Notes: generated by a model not told the origin, from the letters alone. DNA of 64,000 nt from Arachidicoccus ginsenosidivorans (GCF_007971385.1 NZ_CP042434.1:806001-870000); one strand, 5' to 3'. Positions 48,366 through 60,723 are shown, numbered from the stretch's first letter. Made by a program: numbers and translations.

Positions 48366-48650
48366 TCAACAGAAACCTGCCCAGCACATCCCGAATAAAC
48401 ACACGCCAATTTTTCTAATCTCCTCGCTGCTGACGGCTGCGGTGGTGGCCGTAGCCGTTGTACTGTTCGTGCCGGCATCTTTTACATAGCCTCTGTTCAG
48501 GCCCAGCAGCCAGCCAAGGATATTATAGTCATAATTCTCCGTGTCCAGCGGCGTAGTGGTATAAGCTGAGGTGCTGCTCCTTCGCTTGCTTATCTTCTTA
48601 CTTTCCACCTGGCCCAGAACATCATAGGCTTTATCTTGCAGAAGGTTTAT
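48366..48650 (-). pseudogene. Fragment of an RHS-repeat protein
   Basis: Reading leftwards from about 48635 gives DKAYDVLGQVESKKISKR and then LDTENYDYNILGWLLGLNRGYV, the RHS/YD-repeat core pattern (YNxxGWLxGxN). The frame ends a little later with low-complexity residues and no C-terminal toxin domain. It has no start of its own; to the right it abuts the TIR-like fragment. It is a remnant of a polymorphic-toxin or surface RHS gene. Confidence 0.6.
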
Positions 48651-48798
48651 ATTATTAGTGAAAGACGGAGCAAAATTACCATCTAACTTGCAAGGACTTT
48701 TTGAGGTCCGACATTCAGGAACAAACTTAGATGGAGATGCGACAATAAGGATACTTGAAGCAATTAATGACATTAAAAATCAAAAACTACCAGAATAA
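48643..48798 (+). pseudogene. C-terminal fragment of a TIR-like nucleotide-binding protein
   Basis: The plus strand reads RFILLVKDGAKLPSNLQGLF then EVRHSGTNLDGDATIRILEA and NDIKNQKLPE before TAA at 48796. This matches the C-terminal end of predicted nucleotide-binding, TIR-like proteins (PF10137 type), where a strand is followed by L-P-(S/T)-(D/N)-L-x-G-L. The N-terminal part is absent, and the fragment overlaps the end of the RHS remnant. TIR-like proteins of this kind act in antiphage systems; here it can only be a scar. Confidence 0.45.
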
Positions 48799-48908
48799 TA
48801 TTACAGCTAACTCTGGTAGAATTTCCGTCTCTCTTTCATACGTATTATCTATATTCGGGTTGCAATAATTTGTGCCCTAACAATCTATAACTTACATTCA
48901 ATTTTCAA

Positions 48909-49466
48909 ATGAAACAACTTCGCCCTCTGATCCTTATAGCCGTTTTTTCTAACCTGCTGACAATCGGATTGTATAACTATGCCGCAAATCAGCCAGGCGG
49001 AACTGGCGCTTCACTTGCATTTTTTCTAATATGGATGCCTGCCATCTGGATCATCACGATACTTCTTTCTATTATTCTGACAATAAGGCAGCGAAAGAAA
49101 TTATTTGCGGGCGGAATAAAAAAATGGACTGTGGCGACGCTATTATTTTGCACACCGATTCCTTTGTATTTTGGTTACCGGCTGACCCATCCAATGCCGG
49201 AGACAATGCGTTCAAGTAGTTCATATCGTCCAAAAAACGGCAAAATCTTTAAATCTGAAAATTGGTACTACACCGCTGACTACGCAAAAACATATGTTGA
49301 CAAGTATTTTGTAGCAGACTCAATAGAAGAAAAATCCAAAGGAGAGAATGCCTATAAAAAAGACAGCACGTGGATATATTTCACGAAAAAAGGCGATACA
49401 TTGAAAGTCGAAAATTACAAAAACGGACAACTTATTTCAACAAAGCAATACGCAAATAAAGAATAG
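48909..49466 (+). CDS. Small membrane protein of unknown function
   Basis: The 185-residue protein has three hydrophobic helices (about 6-24, 34-58 and 72-89), then a soluble tail of about 95 residues. The tail contains WIYFTKKGDTLKVENYKNGQLISTKQY, a MORN/YwqK-like strand-turn pattern seen in some immunity-type proteins. It lies 110 bp after the TIR-like fragment on the same strand and next to an RHS remnant, so a leftover immunity role is possible. That is inference; I do not recognise a defined family. Confidence 0.55.
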   Translation: MKQLRPLILIAVFSNLLTIGLYNYAANQPGGTGASLAFFLIWMPAIWIITILLSIILTIRQRKKLFAGGIKKWTVATLLFCTPIPLYFGYRLTHPMPETMRSSSSYRPKNGKIFKSENWYYTADYAKTYVDKYFVADSIEEKSKGENAYKKDSTWIYFTKKGDTLKVENYKNGQLISTKQYANKE

Positions 49467-49900
49467 CGGCCGGAGTAGGCCCGACTGTAATTGCGCACTC
49501 TATGAAAGGCCCATATCAGAAACCACCGTGCGTTAATAATTCCTTTGACAAAAAATAGAGGAACAAAAGGTTGCCTTTCAAAATTAAACCTTGTTATAAT
49601 TCAACTTGGGCACCTCTTTTATAGTCCAGCTGCCACATTCACTTTCCAGATATGTTTTGCAGGCAGCCGGCAAAGCAAGTTACCGGAGATAATCAAAGGC
49701 CACAGATCTCGCTACAACGGCACCTCGGGCCGTCACCCTGACAATGGTTAACAGTGCCTTCGTCCCGGAAAAAGACTTCATTCAACGACCCAAGACTGAC
49801 CATGAAGGCCCTGGTCGGTTGAATGAAGTTGATCAAATACTACCTGGCTATTTGCGCCTGCAATAAGTAACCTCTCAGGCCGGGGTAAAACCCGGTCATA
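49467..49900. other. Intergenic region with an inverted repeat
   Basis: I see no gene in these 434 bp between the membrane protein and the T9SS gene, which converge. An inverted repeat lies at 49776-49790 and 49813-49828 (CTTCATTCAACGACC against GGTCGGTTGAATGAAG, one bulge) with a 22-nt loop. It could be a bidirectional terminator. Confidence 0.45.
49776..49828. terminator. Inverted repeat, probable bidirectional terminator
   Basis: Arms of 15 and 16 nt pair with a single bulged base around a 22-nt loop. The position between convergent genes supports termination, but no clear T-run follows. Confidence 0.4.
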
Positions 49901-52255
49901 TCACTTTTTAATAAATTTCAGTTTTTCTCCTCCCGCTACAACAAAATAGCTACCCATGGGAAGACTCCGGATATCAAGCCTATTTACACCTGCCTGCATC
50001 TGCAGTGTCCTTACCAGAATACCCAAAGCGTTATAAATTTGAACAAGAGTCGGCTGAGAAATTGAAATATTGATATAATCTTTAGCAGGGTTCGGATAAA
50101 GCGGGAGTTTGTCCGCAGCAAATGCCTGTGTCAGATATACGATCTTACTGAATTTGTACCTTCCATCCCTATCCACCATTTTCAGGCGGTAATAAGCGGC
50201 ACTTTCTACCTGTATCACGCTAGCAACATAATGGCTATTATTACCTTTGGCATTTACAGTGGCAACAGTTGAAAATGTTTTGCCATCTGTACTTTTTTGC
50301 AGTTCAAAATAATTGAAATTATCCTCCGTAGCTGTTCGCCACTCGAAACCTGCCCTATTGTTTCCCAAAACACCTTTGAAAACCAAAAGCTTTACCGGTA
50401 AGGTGGCCTCAAATTCATAGGCGCCAATGTCTATAGCTGAACCCGCCACTCTTGTACTCCCTGCCAGATCTGTTGTGCCAATATTTAAACCCGTGGTGTC
50501 GGGCGTACCCGCGTCGATACAAGGGCTGGCCGCCGTTAACTGATAATTGCCATTCGTAGCGTCCGCAAACGCCGGGTCGACTGTAAGATTATTGTCTGTC
50601 GCAGTTATAGCGCCCATTGGATCAACCACATCATTTGTCCACTTCGGTATAGGCTATGATGCATGACCATGCTGCCATTGAATGCGTCATCCACATACAT
50701 CTCATTTGCGTTGGATGAACTGTTTCCCCATATGATACTGTTATAACAAGTATAACTCCCCCTAAGTAAATTCCTCCACCCGAGTTTGCTGTATTTCCGG
50801 TAACTGATACATTGGTCAGGGTAACGGACCCGGAGGTGCTACGGATTCCTCCGCCCAGATCAGCGGTATTTCCACTGATAAGCACATTTCTTAAAGAAGG
50901 AGAAGCATTAGTATAGTCAATGCCTCCACCGCCATCTGTTGCTGTATTATTCTTAATAGTGACATGGTCCAATAAAGATGATCCATAGACAATACTGATC
51001 CCGCCCCCACATTATTACATCTGTTACCCGAAATTACCAAGTGGCTATATGTGGGGGAAACAAATAGATTATAGATACCTCCGCCTCCATGGCCGCCATT
51101 AATGCTTGTATTGGCATATCCGCCTGTAATTATAAAGCCGTCGAGTACCGCTGCAGCCGTCAGCCCATTATTGATATTAGTTATAACGCTGTTTCCGTTA
51201 CCTTGCAGTGTTGGCTTACTGGCTAGATTTCTCTGGCTGAAATCAGTCTCCGAACCCAGGAACCCACCGAATATTTTTACCCCTTCTTTCATGGAAAAGC
51301 CGGTGCCGCTGGCTGGCTGGTACGGGGTGGCAGTTGCCGCGACAAACAGACTGTCACCGCTATGCGCTGCATTAATAGCAGCCTGCAGATCCGTGTAGGC
51401 GTCTGCCCAGCTTTGGCCGTTATTGGCTCCTGTAGCGTCCTGTTTTACATAAAAGCGCGTTTGCAATATACCTCCTGTAATCTTATAAACACTTGCTGTT
51501 CCATCCGCAACGTACAAAGTATTGGCACGGTAGGTCAACATACTAGGAGCGTAAGGCAGTCCGGACATAAAGGCAGTGGCCGGTGTTCCATCCACACTGC
51601 CGTGAGGAATCATACTGATACTGTTGTCCCCGTAATTGGCTATAAATAAATTGCCGGAGCCGTCTAAACAAATGCCAGTGGGGCTTTTAAAGCCCGAATA
51701 GGTAGCAGTAATATGGCCGCTTACATCCACTTTATTAACAGTATTTCCTAAATAATTTGCAACAAATAAATTGCCCAATGCATCTAAAGACAGGGCCACC
51801 GGTCGATTAAACCCCGTATAGGTAGCTACAATATTGCCGCCGGCATCTAATTTATTGACGATATCGGTAACTTCATTTGCCACATATAAATATCCTGACG
51901 CATCGAATGCCAGACCGATAGGGAAATTAAATCCTGTATAAGTAGCAGTAACTGTACCCGATGGATTTACCTTGCTGACCGTATTGTTACTGGGAGTTGC
52001 TACATACAAATTTCCCTCCCCCTCAAAAGCAAGACCGACAGGTTTAATAAATCCCGTGTAAGTCTCTGTAACCGCTCCACTCACGTCAACTTTACTAACG
52101 CTATTACCATTGGTATTTGATACATATAAAATCCCAGAAGCATCGAAAGCCAGGCCATAGGGATGGTCAAATCCTGTAGCAAACAGGGTGGATGTTTGCG
52201 CTTTGAGCAAGTAGGCGGCGGTTAACAATAAGGTGGACAGTAAAAATTTTTTCAT
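49901..52255 (-). pseudogene. T9SS-secreted NHL-repeat/beta-helix surface protein, three frame breaks
   Basis: The ATG at 52255 gives a signal peptide ending in LLKAQ. Five or six NHL/SMP-like repeats follow (GFDHPYGLAFDASGILYVSN, the recurring YTGF). Next is a right-handed beta-helix region (choice-of-anchor type: QDATGANNGQSWADAYTDLQ, GGIYN, VISGN). The C-terminus is a type A T9SS domain (LPLYPNPAKDYINIS, GVNRLDIRSLPMGSYFVVAGG). The frame breaks at C5 51004-51008, C5 50758-50762 and CC 50639-50640, and one added base at each restores it. The protein would be exported and attached to the cell surface; ligand unknown. Confidence 0.75.
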
Positions 52256-52575
52256 AAAGGTATATTTATATTGAAAATGTTACTCCCTGAAACAATAAAG
52301 TAGGTGCCGGAGTGAAGATCCCGCACATCTGACTGATCGATTGCAATTCCCAAGGGGTGATTAAATCCAGTATAGGTAGCTATAATAGTACCACTTGGAT
52401 CAATTTTATTAACCGTATTGCCATCTCTATTAGTTACATATAAATTGCCGGAAGCGTCAAAGCACAGGCCGTGAGCACCATTAAACCCTGTTGCGTAAAG
52501 CGTAACTGAAGTTTGCGCACGCAGCAGGTGTACACTTATTGCCAATGCCAGAAAGAGTAGTAGATTTTTCATCAT
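52252..52575 (-). pseudogene. Short NHL protein remnant with internal deletion
   Basis: The 107-residue frame has a signal peptide (MMKNLLLFLALAISVHLLRA) and about two NHL repeats highly similar to the next gene. It then jumps directly to DVRDLHSGTYFIVSGSN, the last strands of a T9SS C-terminal domain. The beta-helix and most of the sorting domain are missing. Its stop overlaps the start of the next gene by 4 bp (ATGA). It looks like a deletion product of recombination between paralogues and is unlikely to be sorted by T9SS. Confidence 0.6.
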
Positions 52576-52643
52576 TGTCCGTTTATCTTTTGAATAAGTA
52601 TACCGATAACCTAAGCCATTTTCATCATATCTATTTTTGCCGG

Positions 52644-55600
52644 TTATTTTATTTTCACAAACCTGGCCTTTTTTCCATTTGCCTGCAGGAAATAAATACC
52701 TGGCGCCAATCTTCCTATATTTATGCTGTTCAGGCCTTTTGCAACAGAACTGTTTAAAATCAACCGGCCATTTGCATCATAAATCTGACAACTCCCCGGT
52801 TGAACAAGGGTAACACTAATATAATCCGAGGCTGGATTCGGGTAAACGGTCAGCTTATCTGGCATACGCTGCTGAAGGGTAACTACGTCACTGTAGCCAA
52901 ACTTACCGTTCGCCTCTGTCATCTTCAGCCTGTAATAAGCCCTCGGTTCCGGTTGCAGCTGTGTATAGGCATAGCTGCTATTGCTCCCCTTGGGCTCAAT
53001 AACAGCCAAGGTTGAAAAAGCAGATCCGTTCACGCTTTTTTCTACCACGAATTGGCTAAAGGCAGTTTCAACACCGGTTTTCCAGGCCAGGCTTGCCAGC
53101 CTACCCTTCAACACCCCACTAAAACCAATGAGGGTTACCGGCACAGTAGCCTGTTGCAGTTCATAGGCTCCCATATCGATGGCACTGCCAAACACCCTGG
53201 GATTTCCCGAAATATCAGTACTCTGCGAATTAAAAGCATTATTTCCCGTATTAATGGCAGGTGAGCCGACCTGGAGGCTAAAATCGCCACCTGCTACAGA
53301 ATATCCAGCCGCTGGTGCATTGACAAATAAAGGATCACCATTAATGTTCCCGTCTGTACCGCCCCCGTAGGACTGTATATCGCTATTACTGATGGATACT
53401 GCAAAGGAAGTGGCTTCCGTAAAAATATCAGGATAGCCCATTAATGCGGCGTTGCCCCAGAAAATCGAATTACGGATAATGATATCGGCCGTGGCTGCAT
53501 AACTATAAAAAGCTCCTGCATAGTAAGGACAGTAATTGCCCGAAATTGTACAATTCGTCAAGGAGACCGTTGCCGAATTGATGCCCAGGGCAGCCCCTCC
53601 GGAAATCCCACTAGTATAATTACCCGAAAAAAGACAGTTAGTCAACACGGGTGCAGAAGCGGCAAAACTAAACAGGCCAGCACCGGAGCCAGATGAATTG
53701 AGTACCCTGTTACCGTAGAATTGACAATCTGTTATCAACGGCGATGCATTGAGATTAAATATCCCCCGCCTCCCAGGCCATACGATAAATTATCTGTAAA
53801 TGTACACTGGGTGATTGGCGGCGAACAATTCAGATTATATATACCTGCGCCACCTGTATTATTGGTGGTTACATTGGACGTTTGGTTGGCGCTAAAAGTA
53901 CAATTGATGATCGTGCCATTATTGCCACTGTTAAAGATACCGGCACCGCCGGTGCCTTTAACACTGTTTCCTCTGAAAAGACTATTAGAGATTAAGGGGT
54001 TGGAATTATCAATATTAAATACCCCTCCCCCGCTACCCTGGACAATGTTATCCAGGAAGCTACAGTGATCAATGGTAGGGGAAGCCCCTGCATTAAACAT
54101 ACCCCCGCCGCTACCATTGACCGTATTGCGAAAAAATACACAACTACTGACTAAGGGGGAAGACGCTTCATTATACATCCCCCCACCGCCTATGCTGACA
54201 TGAACTAGGTTGTTCGAAAAGGTACAGTACCTAAAGGCAATATGATCACTCTGATTACCAGTGGTATTAACACCACCACCTGCCGTCCTTAAAACAGCTA
54301 TCCCGTTATAGATCTTGGTACTATTGATGATACTACTGCCAGATGCATCGCTAAAGATGAGCCCGTCCAGCACGACGCTGTCCGCGCTTTGACCGACGCC
54401 TGCCACCACCAGTACATGCTCACTGTTATCTACCGGATCATTAGTATTGCCAATGTTGCCACTTAATATGGTGGGGTTCGCCACATAATCTCTTAGTGTA
54501 CTTCCACCAGGGGCGTATCCGCCATAAACTTTGATACCACTTCGCAGGATGAGAAAGGAGCTGTCTCGGTCAATAGCATTTTGCTGTCCGGTCGGATAAT
54601 AAGTCCCTTGGCCACCAGGATACTGTCCACCGTTGTAAAATCAACCGAGGCGCTTTTAAGTGCATCGCTTAATGTTTTATAGGCTTTTGCCCAGCTGGAT
54701 CCATCGCCGCTGACCGCAATACTACTGTCCACATAGACAATTTTGGACACAAGTGTATTTTCAAAAGCACCCATTTCAATGGCAGAAGACCGTATCCGGG
54801 GATTCCCCCCAAGATCGGTAGTCAGCTTGTTGGCTACATTGCTACCGGCGTCAATTACAGGAGAACCTGGCTGCAGCCGGTAATCTCCGCCACTGAAAGG
54901 AACCGCACCAATGCCTGGCGCCACAAACTGCGGGTCCACACTGATATTGCCCGTACCCGCTGTTACATCCTGCACATCACTATAGGTAACCGTGGCGGAA
55001 GACATTCCATCACTGACGATATTATTTCCATGGGCACCCACTGGGTTATCCCAGACAATACAGTTAATAACTGTAGAAGCTGACCCATATCTATTAAATA
55101 TACCACCGCTATTACCAGCAAAAGTGCAGTTGATGACAGTTGGTGAACAGTTAACATTATTATAAAGGCCACTCCCTTTATTACCTGAAATCACACAATT
55201 AATGATCGTAGGCGAACTATATACATAATTATGGATGCCACCACCCATGGAAGCCGAATTGCCAGAGATAATACAGTTCCGGATGGTGACAGCGGAACTG
55301 ATATTATTAATGCCTCCACACATAAAATCGTCCCCGCCGGTAATAATAAACCCATCCCAGACACCGGCTGCAGGGTTATTTTCATTTCTTACCACACTGG
55401 CTCCGTTACCAAGTAAAGTAGCCTTATTGGTTAAATTGCGCTGATTAAAGCTGGTCTCTGTACCGATAAAGCCTCCAAATACCTTTGCAGAACCGGGCAA
55501 AGAAAAACTAATCCCGATGGCAGGCTGATAGGTGGCAGTCGCCACAAAAACACTGTCCCCTCCGGAAGCGGCAATCATCGCCGTCTGCAGATCGGTATAA

Positions 55601-55722
55601 GCATTGGCCCAGGTGGTACCGTCATTATTGCCTCTAGCATGTAAGTTTACATAGTGCACCTTCGCCTCCAGCCTGAATACACCGCCAATGAAGCACATTA
55701 TTAAAAGTATATTTTTTCTCAT
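52644..55722 (-). pseudogene. T9SS-secreted beta-helix surface protein, two frame breaks
   Basis: I start at ATG 55722 (signal MRKNILLIMCFIGGVFRLEA). Two beta-helix modules follow, each opening with a Y-V-(N/D)-(L/S) strand and 'W-(A/S)-x-A-(Y/L)-x-(T/D)-L' (HYVNLHARGNNDGTTWANAY and VYVDSSIAVSGDGSSWAKAY). The parallel-helix rungs are rich in GGG(I/M)xN and INC. The end is a T9SS domain (LTVYPNPASDYISVTLVQPG, GIYFLQANGKKARFVK). The frame breaks at CCC 54605-54607 and C5 53763-53767; one added base at each restores it. It is a paralogue of its neighbours. Confidence 0.75.
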
Positions 55723-55833
55723 AATGAATATTTTGAACTTTTTTATTAAAAGGCCCCAGACAAGAAGATCTCCCGCCATTCAACTAACACTTCCGGCTTT
55801 TACAGCTGTCGCTTTTTGCTACTTACACCTTAT

Positions 55834-58800
55834 TTACTCTTTCACAAATTTGAGCCTTTGTCCACCAGTCATTCCAAAGTATACACCGGTACTGAGGGCA
55901 CTGATATCAATTTTATTGACACCTGCTTTGAGCGTTACCGCTTTAATAAAACTACCCGTCGCATTATAAATCAATAACTTACCAGCAATACTTGTACGGA
56001 TATTGATATTGTTTTTGGCTGGGTTCGGGTATAACAGTAATCCTTGTGGAGAATTTTGAACTAATTTAACGATGGAACTACTTGCGACCTTTTCACTGTT
56101 ATCCGTCATTTTCAACCGGTAATAAGCAACTCCGGCCGGCTGTAAAACCTTATAGGAATAATGACTGCCACTCCCCGTCGGCTTGACCAAAGTCAGCTGT
56201 TGAAAACTTTTCCCATCCGCACTGTGTTCAACCAGATAACTTTTAAGTTCTTCCTCCACTCCACTCTCCCATGTAAGTTCGGCAACACCATTTTTTAGTG
56301 AACCGGAAAAATCTTTTAAAGCAACAGGCAGTGGAGATGAGCTGGAGAATTCATAAGCACCAAGATCAATTATCCCCTCCTTAATACGTGGAGTTCCAGC
56401 CAGATCAAGCCCACCGCCAGCCGCAGTGGGTATATAAAGCGCCACGGCATGTATCAAAGAATCATTCAAGCCTACATCTATGGCAGGACTGGAGGGGGTT
56501 AACTGAAAATCCCCAGCGGTCGTATCGGCAAAAACAGGCAAATTTGACGTCCCGTCCAGTATATGATTAGATGGATCAGACGCCAGGCCCTGTATTAAGC
56601 TATAGGAAATTTTTGAAGGCGTAGACGTCAGGGAATCAAAAATTTTTTTACTGGTATTGCCCCAAATAATACTATTGGTTATATAGGAGGCTGACTCCGA
56701 AAGATTTACTATTAAGGGTCCGTGAATACCCGGGTTTATCAAATTCTTATTATTTGCAATGGTGATATTAATCAGACTGCAGGTAGAATTATTTTCATTC
56801 CCAATGATCGTATTGTTGAATAAATTAGCAATATCCTGACCAAGAGGAGTGTTATAACCCAAATTAACATTGTCAAGAATCGCGCAATTTACGAGTATAG
56901 AATTCGCGTCCTGCTGATTAAAAATGGCGCTAAATATCTCAGCACTATTATGTAGAAAGCGGCAGTTATAAAAAACTGCTGTACCCCAAAATTCTGCAGC
57001 ACGCCTCCACTTATTGCTTTATTATCCATAAAATCTGAGTTCATGATCCTGGGGGATGCCATTGTGGTAAGACAAGTACTGCCATAGGCGGTAGGAAAAT
57101 TAGGGATAGGAAATGCAGTATTATTTTTAAAAATACAATGATCAATCTGGGGGGTAGCGAACTGGCTAGGATCAATATAGGCAGCATCCGGCCCTGATAT
57201 ATATAAAGCCGAAGCGATCATCCCATAGTTGCCTGTCATTATACAGTTTCTAAGTACCGTGTTGGCAAACACATGGTTCATATTAACTCCGCCCGCAAGA
57301 TATAGTTGGTCAATCCTATTTAAATCAAAAATAAACTTCCCTGCGGTTATGGTGAGCCCGTCTACGATCAAACTATCTACTCCATCGTCAACATCTTTAA
57401 TAACCAACACATTATTTGTATTATCCGAGGTATCTGCCGGCAGACCAATATCTCCGCTTAATATAGTAGGATACAGGTTTCTATCAAATTGTCCTCCGCC
57501 ATTTGAATAGCCTCCCAATATTTTTAACCCAGGTCTTGTAACTACAAACGCGCTATCAGCATACAGTAAACTTTTATCTCCAGTAGCATAATAAGACCCT
57601 TTGGCGATATGCACTTCTTTAATAGATGTGTTAGTTTTGGCTGACTCAGTAGCATTGCTTAAATACTTGAGCGCTTGCCCCCAGCTGCTGCCATTGCCAG
57701 GCACTGCCACCGCACTGTCTACATATACAATACCGGATGCGTCCGGTACCGCCGGTACCAGACATACCGGACGGTCTCCCAGGATCTGCCAGCTGTTTGT
57801 CCCAATGAGCAATTGACGCCCGGTAGTGGAACAATATTTGAGCCCTGCCGCACCCAAAGTGAGGCCAGGTTTAACCGTTTGAGCAGCCCAGCCTGTCAGG
57901 GTACTTTCATAATTGGTGGCGGATAACCCAGTCCCATCCAGCATATTTGTCATATTGGTGACGTTGCCTACCTGCCAGCCGCCGATATTTTGATTAAAAG
58001 CTGATGCCTGATTAAAAGCAGCATTCATGGTACTGACCTTTGAAACGTTCCAACCCCCGATATTTTGGTTGAATGCACTGGCACGATTAAACATGTTATC
58101 CATTTGCGTCAAACTATTCGTTTGCCACCCGCTGATATCCTGGTTAAAGATGGCCGCACCACTAAACATACCTACCATCGAATTAACTTTGCTGACATCC
58201 CAGCTACCCAGATCCTGATTAAATGCAGCTGCTGAAGCAAACATACCTATCATATTTGTCACATTAGATACGTTCCAGGAGTGGATATCTCCATTAAAAA
58301 GGCCATCCCCTGAAACATATAAGACATATCGGTCACCTTTGAGACATCCCAACTATTCAGGTTCTGGTTAAAAGCGGGCGCATTGGAAAACATAAAAAAC
58401 ATGTTAGTCACATTAGAGACATTCCAATTACTAATATCCTGATTAAAAGACAAAGCCAAACCGAACATATTGGACATAATTGTGACACTTCCCACATTCC
58501 AGTTACTTATATCCGTGTTAAATGCTCTTGCATTGGTAAACATATTATCCATCAGCGTTACCTTGGATACATCCCATTTAGAAATGTCCCCGTTAAAAAC
58601 AAGTGCCTTTTCAAAGGTATTTTCCATATTGGTCACATTGGATACGTTCCAACTAGTCAGATTTCCGTTAAAAGCAGTAGCTCGACTAAACATATGGCTG
58701 ATGTCGGTTACATTTGTCAAATCCCAGAGATTCAGGTCACAATTAAGTTGACTACAGTCATAGAACATACCCACAAGCGTGGAATTAGGCACGAAAATAG

Positions 58801-59233
58801 GCCCGTTAGCATTGGGAACTGTTGTCAAATTCTGACAGAACCTAAAGGCATTGGCCATGCTTTGCCAGGTACCATTACCCCACTGATCAACTTTTATTAA
58901 TTTTTGATTATTACCGGTAATATTGATTGTTTTGTACATCTGAATAGCGGGAAAGGTACCAGTAATAGTGACTGTATGGGTCCCCTGGGCGCCATAGGCA
59001 TGTGTCGCGTTTCCCGTCTGATGAGTTGACGAGCTTCCATCTCCCCAATCAACTGTATAATTATATTGCCCTGAGTAGGTTGTATTTATCGGAATGACGA
59101 TGGACTGATTATCAGCATCCGTCTTCCAGGTCGTAATAAATCCATCTGTAATAACGGTGGCTGCAACCACCTCAGCCCTCACCCCTAACCCAAAAAAGCT
59201 CACAAAAAACAAGAGTAGTAAATTTCTTTTCAT
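55834..59233 (-). pseudogene. DUF285/BspA-like + beta-helix T9SS surface protein, two frame breaks
   Basis: The ATG at 59233 starts a signal peptide (MKRNLLLLFFVSFFGLGVRA), followed by a PKD-like region (YTVDWGDGSSSTHQTGNATH). About a dozen DUF285 'surface protein' repeats of about 25 residues come next (WNVSNVTNMxxMFxxAxxFNQDIS). A beta-helix part (IVYVDSAVAVPGNGSSWGQA) and a T9SS C-terminal domain (LLLYPNPAKNNINIRTS) complete it. The frame breaks at C4 58307-58310 and C4 56984-56987, each restored by one added base. DUF285 repeats are known from surface adhesins of several bacteria. It is probably exposed on the cell surface and may bind host or polymer. Confidence 0.75.
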
Positions 59234-59772
59234 GACAAATATTTAAAATGGAAAAACAGAATAAAAAAAAGGACAATAATACAATAGCGACATCTTGCAA
59301 TGCAGGATTATCAACACCGTTCACAAGAATTCAATTTACCGTACCGACTTCAGAGGGCCTCACCAGACAGCTAATAGGAAAACAACAAACAATAAGGTAC
59401 GCCCCTCCCGATCTGGGTTCAAAAATCCGTGCAAAGTACATTTTTAAGTGTATTACCAACATTGTTATAATAATATCGGATATAATTGCCACCTGGCATT
59501 CAAAATAACAGCTTACTTTACCCATACATCCCCCCACGGATCTTAGCTATAAAATATGCATATCCAGTGAGTATCAGATTTCCTGCACAAAGGTGCAACC
59601 ATAAAAGCAAAAAAAATCCCCCTTCTGGGGATGCCGAAAAACAATATATAATTGATCATCAAAAAGAGTTTTTTGATTTCCACTTACAATAGCCAGACAG
59701 CTATTTATATCCAGCTGTAGGTATACTTTTTTAGAGCAATAAAATGAAGCAGCACCTTAACCCGGCACACGT
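59234..59772. other. Intergenic region with a minus-strand terminator
   Basis: These 539 bp hold no gene that I can support. The part next to 59233 is presumably the promoter of the DUF285-type gene, although I see no clear TAnnTTTG box with a -33 element. The terminator is listed separately. Confidence 0.4.
59609..59632 (-). terminator. Intrinsic terminator on the minus strand
   Basis: On the minus strand ATCCCC and GGGGAT form a stem around AGAAG and are followed by eight T (A run 59609-59616). It lies about 140 bp past the end of the remnant gene at 59773 and would stop its transcript before the next gene. Confidence 0.75.
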
Positions 59773-60655
59773 TCAACTACAAACATTATAATGAGAAAAG
59801 ATTGGAACTGTATTGTAAGCGGTTTTAATGTCATTTAAAACAGTCACAGATAAAATACAGAGGGAAAATTGCCCGCCTGTACGTAACCCGCTTATTTTTT
59901 TGATAACCCTTACTCTAGCCCCGTTGATGCCGGCATAATACATACCAGCGCTTAAGTTGCGGATGTCTATTTTGTTTGATCCCGCCTGCAAAGGCTGTTG
60001 TTTTACGAGAATGCCAGAAGTGTTGTAAATATTGATGGCGTTTGCATTCATTACAATCACATAGATATAGTCTTTTGTCGGATTCGGGTAAACTAAAGCA
60101 TGATCCACGCTAATTTGCGATAGCTGGATAACCATACTATAATCATATGTTCCATTATTACAGACCATCTTTGGCCTGTAAAAAGTCGTGGCCTGTATCG
60201 GCGGCACATTTGCCGTGTAGGGGCTGTTATCGCCTCTGACCATCGTTTTGGTCTGAGGCGATAATACTTTGCCGTCCGGCCCTTTTGCAATTCAAAATAA
60301 CGGAAACTTGTTTCCGCACCTGTTTGCCATTTAAATTAGCCATACCGCTGTGCAATTTGCCAGCGCAACCGGTATGCCCCACGGGCATTGGCGCTCCAGT
60401 TGACTCATAAGCACCCTATCAATTGCAGCCCCTAAAATTCTCGTTTTTCACGGCAGGTCATTTGAAGTAATATTAACTGTGCTGTTGCCTGTATTTATTG
60501 CAGCAAAATGATTTTGCAGGTTATAGTCGCCACCCGCGAAAGGCGCATTTCTTGCCCTGGCGCATTAACAAATAGTGGTGTTGCATTGATATTGCCTCTG
60601 CCTGAGTAGCAGCAAGTATATAATACATACCTCTTTAACTCGAAAAATAACTTTC
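59773..60655 (-). pseudogene. Degraded C-terminal remnant of a T9SS beta-helix protein
   Basis: Across three frames one can read RILGAAID, SGMANLKWQTGAETSFRYFELQKG, VYPNPTKDYIYVIV and DIRNLSAGMYYAGINGARV, which is the end of a beta-helix module plus a T9SS sorting domain like its neighbours. The N-terminal part is absent, because the module stops near 60650. Single bases appear to be missing at several places (for example GGCCGG near 60273 and TTTAAATGG near 60335). A non-homologous extension of about 40 residues ends the final frame. It is a deletion remnant of a paralogue. Confidence 0.6.
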
Positions 60656-60723
60656 GTCACCGGCTATAACCGCTCCAGGCGTGGTAAGAAATTCTATGCG
60701 GAATAGCTGTGCTTAATTTTTAT

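Noticed and set aside
49545..49751. 68-codon plus-strand frame
   Set aside because: No family, no ribosome binding site that I can see, and it lies in the gap between convergent genes.
59248..59508. 86-codon plus-strand frame
   Set aside because: Located in the leader of the DUF285 gene on the other strand; composition is random and no motif is present.
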